Position numbers and translations under genes: made by a program
The notes under the pieces: generated by a model
Databases searched by the model: none
Told to the model about the DNA's origin: nothing
Seen by the model: only the letters and a program-made list of their open reading frames with translations
Source of the DNA: Streptomyces sp. HUAS CB01
GTDB taxonomy: Bacteria; Actinomycetota; Actinomycetes; Streptomycetales; Streptomycetaceae
Length of the DNA stretch: 64,000 nucleotides
Reading direction: 5' to 3'
NCBI RefSeq assembly: GCF_030406905.1
Contig: NZ_CP129137.1
Location: forward strand, 5,600,001 to 5,664,000
Shown: positions 1 through 8,426 of the stretch, piece after piece
Position numbering within the stretch: the first letter of the stretch is position 1
How the letters are laid out: every line of letters starts with the position of its first letter

Positions 1-1
1 G

Positions 2-1171
2 AACGACGGCGCCGGCGCCCGTATCCAGGAGGGTGTGTCGGCCCTTGCGGGCTACGGCGGCATCTTCCAGCGCAACACCAGGGCCTCGGGCGTCATCCCG
101 CAGATCAGTGTGATGCTGGGCCCGTGCGCGGGCGGCGCGGCCTACTCGCCGGCGCTGACGGACTTCGTGTTCATGGTCCGCGAGACCTCGCAGATGTTCA
201 TCACCGGTCCGGACGTCGTCAAGGCGGTCACCGGCGAGGAGATCACCCAGAACGGCCTCGGCGGCGCGGACGTGCACGCCGAGACCAGCGGTGTGGCGCA
301 CTTCGCCTACGACGACGAGGAGACCTGCATCGCGGAGGTCCGCTACCTGCTGTCGATGCTCCCGCAGAACAACCGGGAGAACCCGCCGCAGGCGCCGAGC
401 GAGGACCCGGCGGACCGCCGCTCGGACGTCCTGCTGGACCTGGTCCCGGCCGACGGCAACCGCCCGTACGACATGCACAAGGTCATCGAGGAGATCGTCG
501 ACGACGGCGACTACCTGGAGGTCCACGAGCGCTGGGCGCGGAACATCATCTGCGCGCTGGGCCGGCTCGACGGGCAGGTCGTGGGCATCGTCGCCAACCA
601 GCCGCAGTCGCTGGCCGGCGTCCTGGACATCGAGGCGAGCGAGAAGGCCGCGCGGTTCGTCCAGATGTGCGATGCCTTCAACATCCCGATCCTCACGCTG
701 CTGGACGTTCCCGGCTTCCTTCCGGGGGTCGACCAGGAGCACGGCGGGATCATCCGCCACGGAGCGAAGCTCCTGTACGCCTACTGCAACGCGACGGTGC
801 CCCGGATCTCGCTGATCCTGCGCAAGGCCTACGGCGGCGCGTACATCGTCATGGACAGCCAGTCCATCGGCGCCGACCTCACCTACGCCTGGCCGACGAA
901 CGAGATCGCAGTGATGGGCGCGGAGGGCGCGGCCAACGTCATCTTCCGCCGCCAGATCGCCGACGCCGAGGACCCCGACTCCATGCGCGCCCGCATGGTC
1001 AAGGAGTACAAGGCCGAGCTGATGCATCCCTACTACGCCGCGGAGCGCGGACTGGTCGACGACGTCATCGACCCGGCCGAGACCCGCGAGGTGCTGATCC
1101 GCTCCCTCGCCATGCTCCGCACGAAGCACGCCGATCTGCCGTCCCGCAAGCACGGCAACCCCCCGCAGTAA
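2..1171 (+). CDS. accB: Acyl-CoA carboxylase carboxyltransferase (beta) subunit, 5' end missing
   Basis: The reading frame is open from the first bases of the window, so about 389 C-terminal residues are present and roughly 140 N-terminal residues lie upstream. It transfers the carboxyl group from carboxybiotin to acyl-CoA, giving malonyl- or methylmalonyl-CoA for fatty acid and polyketide synthesis. Visible family motifs are GPCAGGAAYSPALTD near the visible start and, later, KAYGGAYIVMDSQ and AWPTNEIAVMGAEGAAN. In characterised Streptomyces enzymes the residue after GGAY sets substrate choice: Asp in propionyl-specific PccB, Ile in AccB. Here it is Ile (bases 845-847), so I infer the AccB type that also accepts acetyl-CoA. 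The epsilon subunit follows 21 bp downstream. Confidence 0.93.
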   Translation, partial: NDGAGARIQEGVSALAGYGGIFQRNTRASGVIPQISVMLGPCAGGAAYSPALTDFVFMVRETSQMFITGPDVVKAVTGEEITQNGLGGADVHAETSGVAHFAYDDEETCIAEVRYLLSMLPQNNRENPPQAPSEDPADRRSDVLLDLVPADGNRPYDMHKVIEEIVDDGDYLEVHERWARNIICALGRLDGQVVGIVANQPQSLAGVLDIEASEKAARFVQMCDAFNIPILTLLDVPGFLPGVDQEHGGIIRHGAKLLYAYCNATVPRISLILRKAYGGAYIVMDSQSIGADLTYAWPTNEIAVMGAEGAANVIFRRQIADAEDPDSMRARMVKEYKAELMHPYYAAERGLVDDVIDPAETREVLIRSLAMLRTKHADLPSRKHGNPPQ

Positions 1172-1192
1172 CCCACGAGGAGAACGCTGCAC

Positions 1193-1396
1193 ATGACCAC
1201 GCCCGCCGAATCCCTGCTCCGCGTCGAGAAGGGACACGCCGACCCCGAGGAACTGGCCGCCATCACGGCCGTGCTCCTCGCCCGTGCCGCATCGCAGCCT
1301 CAGGCCGTGCCGGCCCACCGCGGCCGCAGCACCGCCGGGTGGCGCCGTCTGGAGCGCCAGTCCGGCTTCCGCGCCCCGCACTCCTGGCAGGGCTGA
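1193..1396 (+). CDS. accE: Acyl-CoA carboxylase epsilon subunit
   Basis: A 67-residue protein lies 21 bp after the beta subunit. In Streptomyces, small epsilon subunits bind the alpha-beta carboxylase and stimulate its activity. The sequence begins MTTPAESLLRVEKGHADPEE and ends in a basic Trp-Arg segment (GWRRLERQ), the usual plan for this poorly conserved family: an N-terminal helix with the VxKGxxxxEE pattern and an Arg/Trp-rich end. The ATG has a good ribosome-binding site (GAGGAGAACG). Co-transcription with accB is likely because no terminator separates the two, and two strong hairpins follow. Confidence 0.88.
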   Translation: MTTPAESLLRVEKGHADPEELAAITAVLLARAASQPQAVPAHRGRSTAGWRRLERQSGFRAPHSWQG

Positions 1397-1411
1397 CGCC
1401 CTCCCGGCCAC

Positions 1412-1452
1412 CGAAGGCCCCGTCCGTCCCCCTGGGACGGACGGGGCCTTCG
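1412..1452. terminator. Hairpin terminator after accE
   Basis: A 16-bp perfect stem (CGAAGGCCCCGTCCGT and its complement) encloses a 9-base loop, 15 bp after the accE stop. It is followed by a second independent hairpin, so readthrough towards the convergent conservon is doubly blocked. Confidence 0.8.
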
Positions 1453-1490
1453 CCGTCCCGCGTCCCCGCCCGGGGCACCGCGGCGCACAC

Positions 1491-1531
1491 GGGAAGGCCC
1501 CGTACACCGCGACGGTGTACGGGGCCTTCCC
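1491..1531. terminator. Hairpin terminator between accE and the first conservon
   Basis: A 19-bp stem (GGGAAGGCCCCGTACACCG with its complement) closes on a CGA loop. It lies 30 bp downstream of the minus-strand cvnD stop as well as after accE, so it probably serves both convergent operons. Its stem shares the AAGGCCCCGT core with the preceding hairpin, which suggests a duplicated terminator. Confidence 0.8.
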
Positions 1532-1560
1532 GGGAACGGGACGGGTACGGCGCGACCGGC

Positions 1561-2142
1561 CTACCGCAGTCGTGCCATGAGTGCGTGCTCGACGAGCGTG
1601 ATCAGGGCGCTCTTGGCGTCGGCGCGGTGGCGGGCGTCGGTGGTGATGATGGGGGCGTCGGGGCCGATCTGGAGTGCCTCGCGGACCTCGTCGGGGGTGT
1701 ACGGCTGGTGGCCGTCGAAGCCGTTGAGGGCGATGACGAAGGGGAGGCCGCTGTTCTCGAAGTAGTCGACCGCGGGGAAGCAGTCGGCGAGTCTGCGGGT
1801 GTCGACGAGGACGACGGCGCCGATGGCGCCGCGGACGAGGTCGTCCCACATGAACCAGAAGCGGTCCTGTCCGGGGGTGCCGAACAGGTACAGGATGAGG
1901 TCCTGGTCGAGCGTGATACGGCCGAAGTCCATGGCCACCGTGGTGGTGGTCTTGTCGCCGGTGTGTGTGAGGTCGTCGATTCCGGCCGACGCGGACGTCA
2001 TCACGGCCTCGGTACGCAGCGGGTTGATCTCCGAGACGGCACCGACGAACGTGGTCTTGCCCACGCCGAAGCCGCCCGCCACCACGATCTTCGCGCTGGT
2101 GGTTGAGCGGGCTGCACCGCCGCTAGAGCTTGCGAAGTCCAC
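1561..2142 (-). CDS. cvnD: Conservon Ras-like GTPase CvnD (copy 1)
   Basis: A 193-residue small GTP-binding protein and the last gene of the first conservon. Motifs in order: the P-loop GGFGVGKTTFVGA near residues 23-35, a switch region rich in Thr (KTTTTVAMDFG), the G3-like LFGTPGQDRFW near residue 88, and ALNGFD in the G4 position. CvnD proteins act with CvnA, B and C at the membrane in a signalling complex that is loosely comparable to eukaryotic G-protein systems. The start overlaps the 3' end of cvnC by 20 bases, so translation is coupled. It differs from copy 2 (6878-7459) at only five residues, although the two cvnC genes between them have diverged. Confidence 0.92.
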   Translation of the reverse strand: MDFASSSGGAARSTTSAKIVVAGGFGVGKTTFVGAVSEINPLRTEAVMTSASAGIDDLTHTGDKTTTTVAMDFGRITLDQDLILYLFGTPGQDRFWFMWDDLVRGAIGAVVLVDTRRLADCFPAVDYFENSGLPFVIALNGFDGHQPYTPDEVREALQIGPDAPIITTDARHRADAKSALITLVEHALMARLR

Positions 2143-2692
2143 TGAGCACCCTTTCGAGCAGTGTCACGTCTGGCTGACCGCCGGCGGACTCGTCGCCGCC
2201 GGGCTGGTGGATGGCGACGAGTCCGGCCTCGGCCAGGTCGGCTACGAGGATCCGGGCGACGCCGAGGGGGATGGAGAGAAGTGCCGAGATCTCAGCCACC
2301 GACTTGATCTCGAAGCACAGCCGGCAGATCCGCTGGTGCTCGGGCAACTGCCCTTGCAGCCGTGCGGGATCGGCCGTGGTGCTGACCAGCGCCTCGATGG
2401 CGAGCTGGTAGCGCGGCCGGGTCCGGCCGCCGGTCATCGCGTAGGGGCGCACCAACGGGTTGCTGCTGCCCGACGCGGGCGCCGGTTCCGGGGCCCGACG
2501 AGGAGCCACCGGCTGGATCCGGGGGCCCTGCGGCTGGTTGTACGACGGGTCGTACGGCTGCTGCGGCCGCTGGTAGGGCTGGGGACCGCTGCCTCTGCTC
2601 GGTGAAGAGGGGAAGTTGAAGCGGTTCTGAGCGTGCTCACCCGGAGACTGCTGAGCCCCGTCGTATGGGTGTCCGCCTGGGGGTGTTGCCAC
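2123..2692 (-). CDS. cvnC: Conservon DUF742 protein CvnC (copy 1)
   Basis: A 189-residue DUF742 protein. I take GTG at 2692 because GAGGAGGAAT lies just before it; the longer in-frame ATG at 2746 has no ribosome site. The first 100 or so residues are Pro/Gln/Tyr-rich and disordered (YQRPQQPYDPSYNQPQ). The conserved domain begins at LVRPYAMTGGRTRP and contains a winged-helix-like region (EISALLSIPLGVARILVADL), ending TLLERVLSGLRKL. The N-terminal tail is much longer than in copy 2. CvnC has no proven enzymatic role; the helix-turn-helix-like fold suggests a binding or regulatory partner of CvnD. Confidence 0.9.
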   Translation of the reverse strand: MATPPGGHPYDGAQQSPGEHAQNRFNFPSSPSRGSGPQPYQRPQQPYDPSYNQPQGPRIQPVAPRRAPEPAPASGSSNPLVRPYAMTGGRTRPRYQLAIEALVSTTADPARLQGQLPEHQRICRLCFEIKSVAEISALLSIPLGVARILVADLAEAGLVAIHQPGGDESAGGQPDVTLLERVLSGLRKL

Positions 2693-2788
2693 GATTCCTC
2701 CTCCGAGTGCCGTACGCCGGTCCATGTCCCTGTGGAGCCGCGCCACCGCACCCTATGGTGCGGTGGCGATAAACGCACTGCCGTTCAG

Positions 2789-3211
2789 CTAGTTGAGAAG
2801 ACTTCCCTGGAGTTCGGCACGCAGGTCCGGGGTGAGGACGGTGCCGGCACGGTCGACCAGGAGAGCCATCTCGTAGCCCACGAGGCCGATGTCGGCGTCC
2901 GGGTGGGCGAGCACGGCCAGCGAGGAGCCGTCCGAGATGGACATGATGAAGAGGAAGCCGCGCTCCATCTCCACGACGGTCTGGTTGACCGCGCCGCCTT
3001 CGAAGATCCGGGACGCCCCCGCGGTCAGCGAGGTCAGTCCCGATGCCACCGCCGCCAGCTGGTCGGCGCGGTCGCGGGGAAACCCTTCGGACATCGCCAG
3101 CAGGAGTCCGTCGGCGGAGACCACCACGGTGTGGGACACCCCGGGGGTGTTGTCCACGAAGTTGGTGATCAACCAGTTCAGATTCTGCGCCGCCTGGCTC
3201 ATCGGGCTCAC
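2789..3211 (-). CDS. cvnB: Conservon roadblock/LC7 protein CvnB (copy 1)
   Basis: A 140-residue roadblock/LC7 domain protein, a family that contacts small GTPases and may modulate their nucleotide state. The diagnostic block is AAQNLNWLITNFVDNTPGVS with SADGLLLAMSEG. I place the start at GTG 3211, seven bases after the GGAG that sits inside the cvnA stop region; an internal ATG at 3202 is the alternative but lies too far from that site. The start nearly touches the cvnA stop (3213-3215), so translation is probably coupled. Outside the first few residues it differs from copy 2 at only three positions. Confidence 0.9.
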   Translation of the reverse strand: MSPMSQAAQNLNWLITNFVDNTPGVSHTVVVSADGLLLAMSEGFPRDRADQLAAVASGLTSLTAGASRIFEGGAVNQTVVEMERGFLFIMSISDGSSLAVLAHPDADIGLVGYEMALLVDRAGTVLTPDLRAELQGSLLN

Positions 3212-3212
3212 A

Positions 3213-6200
3213 CTAACGCTCCTGGTTGTAGGTACTGCCCGGGCCGAAGCCCGATCCGTTCGTGTCCGTTCCCGCGCTGCGTCCCTGCTGGACACCGCGC
3301 CGCAGGTTGCTCAACCTGCCACGCACATCCTCAGGGGCGCGGGACACCTGAGGGCCGTTCTGCGGGGTCTGCTCGGCCGTACCCTCGATCAGATTGGCCT
3401 TGGGGACCCGGCGGGGAAGCCCGGACGAGGTGACTCCGCCGGCCGCGGGCTTGCGGAGCTTCTCGGCCCGCTGCCAGCGCTCGTCGTTCTTCGAACGCCA
3501 CTCGGCGGAGTCGTCCGTCTCCGTGCCCCCGCCCTCGGCGGCCTGGGGCGCCTGGGGGGCCTGCTTGGCCTGTCCCGGCGTCCGGCCCCCGCCGGAGGAG
3601 GACTGCCACTGCTGCTGTCCCTGCTGCTGCTGTCCCTGCTGCGGCTGTCCCGGCTGGCCGCTGCCGCGGCGCGGCAGGCCGGCGTCGGTCATCTGGTGGC
3701 CGGCACCGGTGGCCGGACCGGGACGCTCGAAGCCTACGCGCTCGGCGCCGTTCGCGGGAGCGGAGGGAGCAGATTCCGCATCCGCCCGGTACTCCGGCTC
3801 GTACGCGCCCTGGTACGTGTTCTGGTCTGCCCACTCTGCCTGGTCGGGCTGGGAGGCGTAGCCGTTGTCGTACTGCGGTGCGGAATTCTGCGAGCCGTCG
3901 TACGAGGCTTCCGCATAGGTCTGCTCCGGGTGCTCCGCGTAACCGCCGGAAACCTGGAACTCGCCCGTGTTCTCGTACCCGTTGGCGGCGTAGCCGTTCT
4001 GGTCGTAGCCGGCCTCGTACCCGTTCCGGTCGTACCCGTTCTGGTCGTACGCGGACTGCGGCTCCTGCGCGTAGCCCTGCTCGTACTGCTCGTCGGCGTA
4101 GCTCCCCTGATCCGCGTAGGCCTGCTCGGTCTCGTCGCGGAACAGCGGGCGGTCGCCTGTCTGCGCCTCCAGCGCAGCGCGGCGCTCCTCGCGCATCAGC
4201 GAGCGGTTGACCGGGTCCAGCTGCCGGGACTCGGCGGGCTGGTCCTCGTAGCGGGAGTCGTCGAAGCCGAGCTCCGCGGCGGTGCGCATCGGCGCGGCGT
4301 CGAAGGACTGCTGCGTCGGGATCATCTGGGAGACGGTGAAGTCGTCCTCGGGGAGCGCCTCGCCACCGCCACCGTGGGTGATCGCGTCCGGGAGCATGAC
4401 CAGCGAGGTCGTGCCGGCCTGCTCGCCCGACGGGCGGAGCTGGACGCGGATGCCGTGCCGGTCGGACAGACGGCCGACCACGAAGAGGCCCATGCGCTGC
4501 GAGACGGCGGCGTCCACCGTCGGCGGGTTGGCCAGCTTGTGGTTGATGTCGGCGAAGTCCTCGGCGGTCAGGCCGATGCCCTTGTCGTGGATCTCGATCA
4601 TGACGCGGCCGTCGGGCAGCCGCGTCGCGGTGACCCGGACCTTCGTCTGCGGCGAGGAGAACGTGGTGGCGTTCTCCAGCAACTCGGCCAGGAGGTGCAC
4701 GAGGTCGGTCACGGCCTGGCCGTGGATCTCGGTCTCGGGGACGCCGGTGAGCTCGATGCGCTCGTAGGACTCCACCTCCGAGGAGGCGGCACGGAGCACG
4801 TCCACCAGCGGCACCGGCTGGTTCCAGCGGCGGCCGGGCTCCTCGCCCGCGAGGACGAGGAGGTTCTCGCCGTTGCGGCGCATACGGGTCGCCAGGTGGT
4901 CCAGCTTGAAGAGGTTCTCCAGCTGGTCCGGGTCGGCCTCGTTGTTCTCCAGGTCGGTGATCAGGGTCAGCTGGCCCTCGATCAGCGACTGGTTGCGGCG
5001 CGAGAGGTTGGTGAAGATCGCGTTGACGTTGCCACGGAGCAGGGCCTGCTCGGCGGCGAGCCGCACGGCCTCGCGGTGGACCTGGTCGAAGGCGCGGGCG
5101 ACCTCGCCGATCTCGTCCTTGCTGTCGATCGGGATCGGCTGCACCCGGGTGTCGACCCGGCCCGGCTCGGTGCGCGAGAGCTGGTCGACGAGCATCGGCA
5201 GGCGCTGCTCGGCGATGCCGAAGGCGGCGGTCCGCAGCTGGCGCATCGAGCGGCTCATCTGGCGGGCCACCATGCCGGCCAGGATGAACGCGGTGAGCAG
5301 GGCGATGACGACGATGAGACCGTTGACGATGGCGTCGGCCTTGGCGTCGTCCGAGATCCGCGCGGCCTCCGTCACGGCCTTGTCGACGAGTTCCTTCTCG
5401 ACCTCGCTGTAGCCCTCGAACTTGGCGGTGGCGGCGGCCATCCAGATCTCCGGGGTGACGCCCGCCTCCGCGAGTTCGTCGGGGTCGGCACCGGTGCTGA
5501 TCGCACCGACCATGCCGCCGAGGACCGAGCCGTCCTCGTCCTTGGGCGGAGGCTGGATCTTCTGTCCGGCGGCAGCGGCCTCGGCCATCTTGGCGGCCAG
5601 CGCCTTCTGGCCCTCTTCCGTCTTCCTGGCCATGACCTCCCTGAGCCGGTCCACGTCGGCCTGGGTGCCGCCGGACTGGTACTCACCGAGGGCGATGCCC
5701 TCCAGGTAGGCGTAGGAGGTGAAGGCGATGGTCTGGCCGGCCCTGATGTCCTTCTTCTTGCTCGGGCGGACCAGCAGCTCCGTACCGATGGAGCGCTGCA
5801 GCGACTCGGCGGCCTTGGCCAGCTGGATGGCGTACACCATCCGGCCGTAGCTCGTGACGTTGCCGGTGCCGAGACCGAGCTCGTTGGCGAACTCCATCAG
5901 GTAGTGCTGGACGCCGACGTAGCTCTCCTGAGTGGCGACCGGGCCCCGCTCGTCGTCGGAGGGGTCGTTGGGGTCCTCGCCCTCCGACTTGGTCGCCGTC
6001 TCGAACTCCACGGTGTAGGCGGCCTGGCGAAGCTTCTCGAGGCCCGGCTCCGCGGCGCGGAAGAGGTTCAGGCGCCGCTCCAGGCCCTCCTTCTGCGGCA
6101 TGTCCTTGACGGCCTCGTCGAACTTCGCCTTCGCGGCGTCCGTCGCGGCCCGCGCCTGGACGACGACCGTGTCCTTCCGGTCGCCCTTCAGGAGGGGCTT

Positions 6201-6539
6201 CGCGGTGAGGTCCCGCTCGTTGAGGAGGGCCTGGCCGTACTCCGAGGCGGCCCGCACGATGAGGGCCGTCTTCTCGGCGTCCTGGGCCTCGTTCCAGGTG
6301 TCGATCGACCCCTTCACCTGGAAGCCGCCCATGACGAGGCCGACCAGCGCGGGTATGAGGAGGATCGCGTTCAGCCGGGTCGGCACACGCCAGTTCCGCG
6401 GCGACAGCCTGCTGGAGCTGCCACCGGTGGTGGGGGGCTCCACGGGCTGCACATCCGCGGGCGACGCCGCTGCGCGCGGGGGCGGGGTGAAGTTGCCCCG
6501 CGCCTGCTGCTCTGCGGAGCTCGTCTTGCTTCGCCTCAC
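3213..6539 (-). CDS. cvnA: Conservon sensor histidine kinase-like protein CvnA (copy 1)
   Basis: An 1108-residue membrane sensor. A cytoplasmic Pro-rich N-terminus leads to a membrane segment at about 55-75, an extracytoplasmic helical sensing region (NIT-like), and a second membrane segment at about 403-427. A HAMP-like linker follows, then an atypical kinase core with LDHLATRMRRNGENLLVLAG near 550, the N-box ELLENATTFSSP near 616 and DKGIGL near 650. The C-terminal 400 residues are low complexity, first Tyr/Asn/Gly-rich (repeats of YDQNGY type), then Gln/Gly-rich. CvnA tethers the CvnBCD complex to the membrane; autophosphorylation of this class is not established. The GTG start is preceded by GAGAGG eleven bases upstream. 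Confidence 0.9.
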   Translation of the reverse strand: MRRSKTSSAEQQARGNFTPPPRAAASPADVQPVEPPTTGGSSSRLSPRNWRVPTRLNAILLIPALVGLVMGGFQVKGSIDTWNEAQDAEKTALIVRAASEYGQALLNERDLTAKPLLKGDRKDTVVVQARAATDAAKAKFDEAVKDMPQKEGLERRLNLFRAAEPGLEKLRQAAYTVEFETATKSEGEDPNDPSDDERGPVATQESYVGVQHYLMEFANELGLGTGNVTSYGRMVYAIQLAKAAESLQRSIGTELLVRPSKKKDIRAGQTIAFTSYAYLEGIALGEYQSGGTQADVDRLREVMARKTEEGQKALAAKMAEAAAAGQKIQPPPKDEDGSVLGGMVGAISTGADPDELAEAGVTPEIWMAAATAKFEGYSEVEKELVDKAVTEAARISDDAKADAIVNGLIVVIALLTAFILAGMVARQMSRSMRQLRTAAFGIAEQRLPMLVDQLSRTEPGRVDTRVQPIPIDSKDEIGEVARAFDQVHREAVRLAAEQALLRGNVNAIFTNLSRRNQSLIEGQLTLITDLENNEADPDQLENLFKLDHLATRMRRNGENLLVLAGEEPGRRWNQPVPLVDVLRAASSEVESYERIELTGVPETEIHGQAVTDLVHLLAELLENATTFSSPQTKVRVTATRLPDGRVMIEIHDKGIGLTAEDFADINHKLANPPTVDAAVSQRMGLFVVGRLSDRHGIRVQLRPSGEQAGTTSLVMLPDAITHGGGGEALPEDDFTVSQMIPTQQSFDAAPMRTAAELGFDDSRYEDQPAESRQLDPVNRSLMREERRAALEAQTGDRPLFRDETEQAYADQGSYADEQYEQGYAQEPQSAYDQNGYDRNGYEAGYDQNGYAANGYENTGEFQVSGGYAEHPEQTYAEASYDGSQNSAPQYDNGYASQPDQAEWADQNTYQGAYEPEYRADAESAPSAPANGAERVGFERPGPATGAGHQMTDAGLPRRGSGQPGQPQQGQQQQGQQQWQSSSGGGRTPGQAKQAPQAPQAAEGGGTETDDSAEWRSKNDERWQRAEKLRKPAAGGVTSSGLPRRVPKANLIEGTAEQTPQNGPQVSRAPEDVRGRLSNLRRGVQQGRSAGTDTNGSGFGPGSTYNQER

Positions 6540-6804
6540 TCGACCAACAACCTCTCGGCGTCGGCACCTAGGTTGTGCCGATTATTGTTCAGGGCCGTAC
6601 TACTCATGAGTTCGTTGATTTCAGCACGCCAAGGGGGTCGGTTCCAAACAGCGGGAACTGGCCAGTCCGTACTCCTCAAGCCGAAGATAAAACGGGCATA
6701 AAGAGCGAGCCCCGGCAAAAAGAGGGGCCAGTGTGAGCACAGCGGTACCAGCCGGATGCATCGGGTGTCCGAACCCCGAGAATTCTCTGTCGAAACGTTA
6801 TGAA
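6540..6804. promoter_or_regulatory. Untranslated region upstream of the first conservon
   Basis: No coding potential is seen. The region should hold the promoter of the minus-strand operon that starts at 6539. A small inverted repeat, CGGCAC / GTGCCG separated by seven bases (6562-6580), lies about 25 bp before the cvnA start. Base composition between 6640 and 6800 is clearly more A/T-rich than the flanks, as promoters are here, but no convincing -35/-10 pair could be chosen by eye. Confidence 0.4.
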
Positions 6805-6845
6805 CATGGAGGCGGACCGTGTCAAAAAGACACGGCCCGCCCATG
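6805..6845. terminator. Terminator after the second conservon
   Basis: A hairpin of GGCGG-A-CCGTGTC, an AAAAA loop and GACACGG-C-CCGCC has an outer CATG pairing. It lies 33 bp beyond the minus-strand cvnD stop at 6878 and separates the two conservon operons. Confidence 0.65.
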
Positions 6846-6877
6846 AAAGGTCTACGACAACTTCCGTAGCCGCACTT

Positions 6878-7459
6878 CTACTTGAGTCGTGCCATGAGTG
6901 CGTGCTCGACGAGCGTGATCAGGGCGCTCTTGGCGTCGGCGCGGTGGCGGGCGTCGGTGGTGATGATGGGGGCGTCGGGGCCGATCTGGAGTGCCTCGCG
7001 GACCTCGTCGGGGGTGTACGGCTGATGCCCCTCGAAGCCGTTGAGGGCCACCACGAAGGGGAGGCCGCTGTTCTCGAAGTAGTCGACCGCGGGGAAGCAG
7101 TCGGCGAGTCTGCGGGTGTCGACGAGGACGACGGCGCCGATGGCGCCGCGGACGAGGTCGTCCCACATGAACCAGAAGCGGTCCTGTCCGGGGGTGCCGA
7201 ACAGGTACAGGATGAGGTCCTGGTCGAGCGTGATACGGCCGAAGTCCATGGCCACCGTGGTGGTGGTCTTGCCGCCGGTGTGCGTGAGGTCGTCGATTCC
7301 GGCCGACGCGGACGTCATCACGGCCTCGGTACGCAGCGGGTTGATCTCCGAGACGGCACCGACGAACGTGGTCTTGCCCACGCCGAAGCCGCCCGCCACC
7401 ACGATCTTCGCGCTGGTGGTCGACCGGGCGGAACCGCCGCTAGAGCTTGCGAAGTCCAC
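6878..7459 (-). CDS. cvnD: Conservon Ras-like GTPase CvnD (copy 2)
   Basis: A 193-residue GTPase with the same motifs as copy 1: GGFGVGKTTFVGA, LFGTPGQDRFW and ALNGFE. Five residue differences from copy 1 are visible (Ala10Ser, Asp63Gly, one Ile/Val, one Asp/Glu and the last residue Arg/Lys). The DNA is also almost identical, with uninterrupted identical stretches of more than 150 bp that include synonymous positions. It overlaps the 3' end of its cvnC by 20 bases and closes the second conservon. The near-identity suggests the two proteins could exchange partners, or that gene conversion is recent. Confidence 0.92.
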   Translation of the reverse strand: MDFASSSGGSARSTTSAKIVVAGGFGVGKTTFVGAVSEINPLRTEAVMTSASAGIDDLTHTGGKTTTTVAMDFGRITLDQDLILYLFGTPGQDRFWFMWDDLVRGAIGAVVLVDTRRLADCFPAVDYFENSGLPFVVALNGFEGHQPYTPDEVREALQIGPDAPIITTDARHRADAKSALITLVEHALMARLK

Positions 7460-7847
7460 TGAGCACCCTTTCGAGCAGTGTCACATCCGGCGTGCCGCCG
7501 GCCTCTCCGTTGCCCGGCTGGTGGATCGCCACCATGCCGGCCTCCGCCAGGTCCGCCACCAGGATCCGCGCCACACCCAGCGGCATCGACAGCAGCGCCG
7601 AGACCTCGGCCACGGACTTGACCTCCCGGCAGAGGTGGCAGATCCGCTGGTGCTCGGGCAGGAGCGTCGACAGGTGCGCCGGGTCGGCCGTGGTGCTGAC
7701 CAGCGCCTCGATGGCGAGCTGGTAGCGCGGCCGGGTCCGGCCGCCGGTCATCGCGTACGGACGCACCAGCGGCTGGTCGCCCTCATGACCGTAATCGGTG
7801 TCCATGGGGACACCGTACGGATCGTGAGAGGCGGGGGGCGGGGTCAT
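7440..7847 (-). CDS. cvnC: Conservon DUF742 protein CvnC (copy 2)
   Basis: A 135-residue DUF742 protein. ATG at 7847 is chosen because CCGGAGGATTC precedes it; an upstream in-frame start at 7973 has no ribosome site and would add an unlike Pro/Arg-rich tail. The N-terminal extension is only about 25 residues (MTPPPASHDPYGVPMDTDYG), against about 100 in copy 1. The core starts at LVRPYAMTGGRTRPRYQLAI and again ends VTLLERVLSGLRKL. It is more diverged from copy 1 than cvnB or cvnD are, both in the middle of the domain and in the tail. Confidence 0.9.
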   Translation of the reverse strand: MTPPPASHDPYGVPMDTDYGHEGDQPLVRPYAMTGGRTRPRYQLAIEALVSTTADPAHLSTLLPEHQRICHLCREVKSVAEVSALLSMPLGVARILVADLAEAGMVAIHQPGNGEAGGTPDVTLLERVLSGLRKL

Positions 7848-8003
7848 GAATCCTCCGGGCGTGACAGCAAGTGGTCGGCTGTGCCGTCTGACTGGGCCGG
7901 TGGGGGGCCGGATGGGGCGGCCGGACGGTGAGTGGACGGACGAGGGATTACCTGGGGTGTACCTGGGGCGCACACCCCCGAACGGCGGGCTTCCTGAGAA
8001 TTC

Positions 8004-8426
8004 CTAGTGGAGGAGGCTCCCTTGGAGTTCGGCACGCAGGTCCGGGGTGAGGACGGTGCCGGCACGGTCGACCAGGAGAGCCATCTCGTAGCCCACGAGG
8101 CCGATGTCGGCGTCCGGGTGGGAGAGCACGGCCAGCGACGAGCCGTCCGAGATGGACATGATGAAGAGGAAGCCGCGCTCCATCTCCACCACCGTCTGGT
8201 TGACGGGGCCGCCCTCGAAGATCCGGGACGCCCCCGCGGTCAGCGAGGTCAGTCCCGACGCCACCGCGGCCAGCTGGTCGGCGCGGTCGCGCGGAAACCC
8301 TTCGGACATCGCCAGCAGCAGACCGTCGGCGGAGACCACGACCGTGTGGGACACCCCGGGGGTGTTGTCCACGAAGTTGGTGATCAACCAGTTCAGGTTC
8401 TGCGCCGCCTGGCTCATCGGTCTCAA
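8004..8426 (-). CDS. cvnB: Conservon roadblock/LC7 protein CvnB (copy 2)
   Basis: A 140-residue roadblock/LC7 protein, almost the same as copy 1 (core differences Ala/Pro, Ala/Ser and the last residue Asn/His). The likely start is TTG at 8426, directly abutting the cvnA TAG stop (8427-8429), with GGAG six bases before it inside the end of cvnA. An ATG three codons later is possible but badly spaced. Stop-to-start contact implies translational coupling and fixed CvnA:CvnB output. Confidence 0.9.
   Translation of the reverse strand: MRPMSQAAQNLNWLITNFVDNTPGVSHTVVVSADGLLLAMSEGFPRDRADQLAAVASGLTSLTAGASRIFEGGPVNQTVVEMERGFLFIMSISDGSSLAVLSHPDADIGLVGYEMALLVDRAGTVLTPDLRAELQGSLLH

Noticed and set aside
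2889..6701. Very long plus-strand frame opposite the first cvnA
   Set aside because: It is the complement of a real gene in a high-GC genome. Its Leu/Gly/Val/Arg-rich product has no motifs, and the minus strand carries clear CvnA domains.
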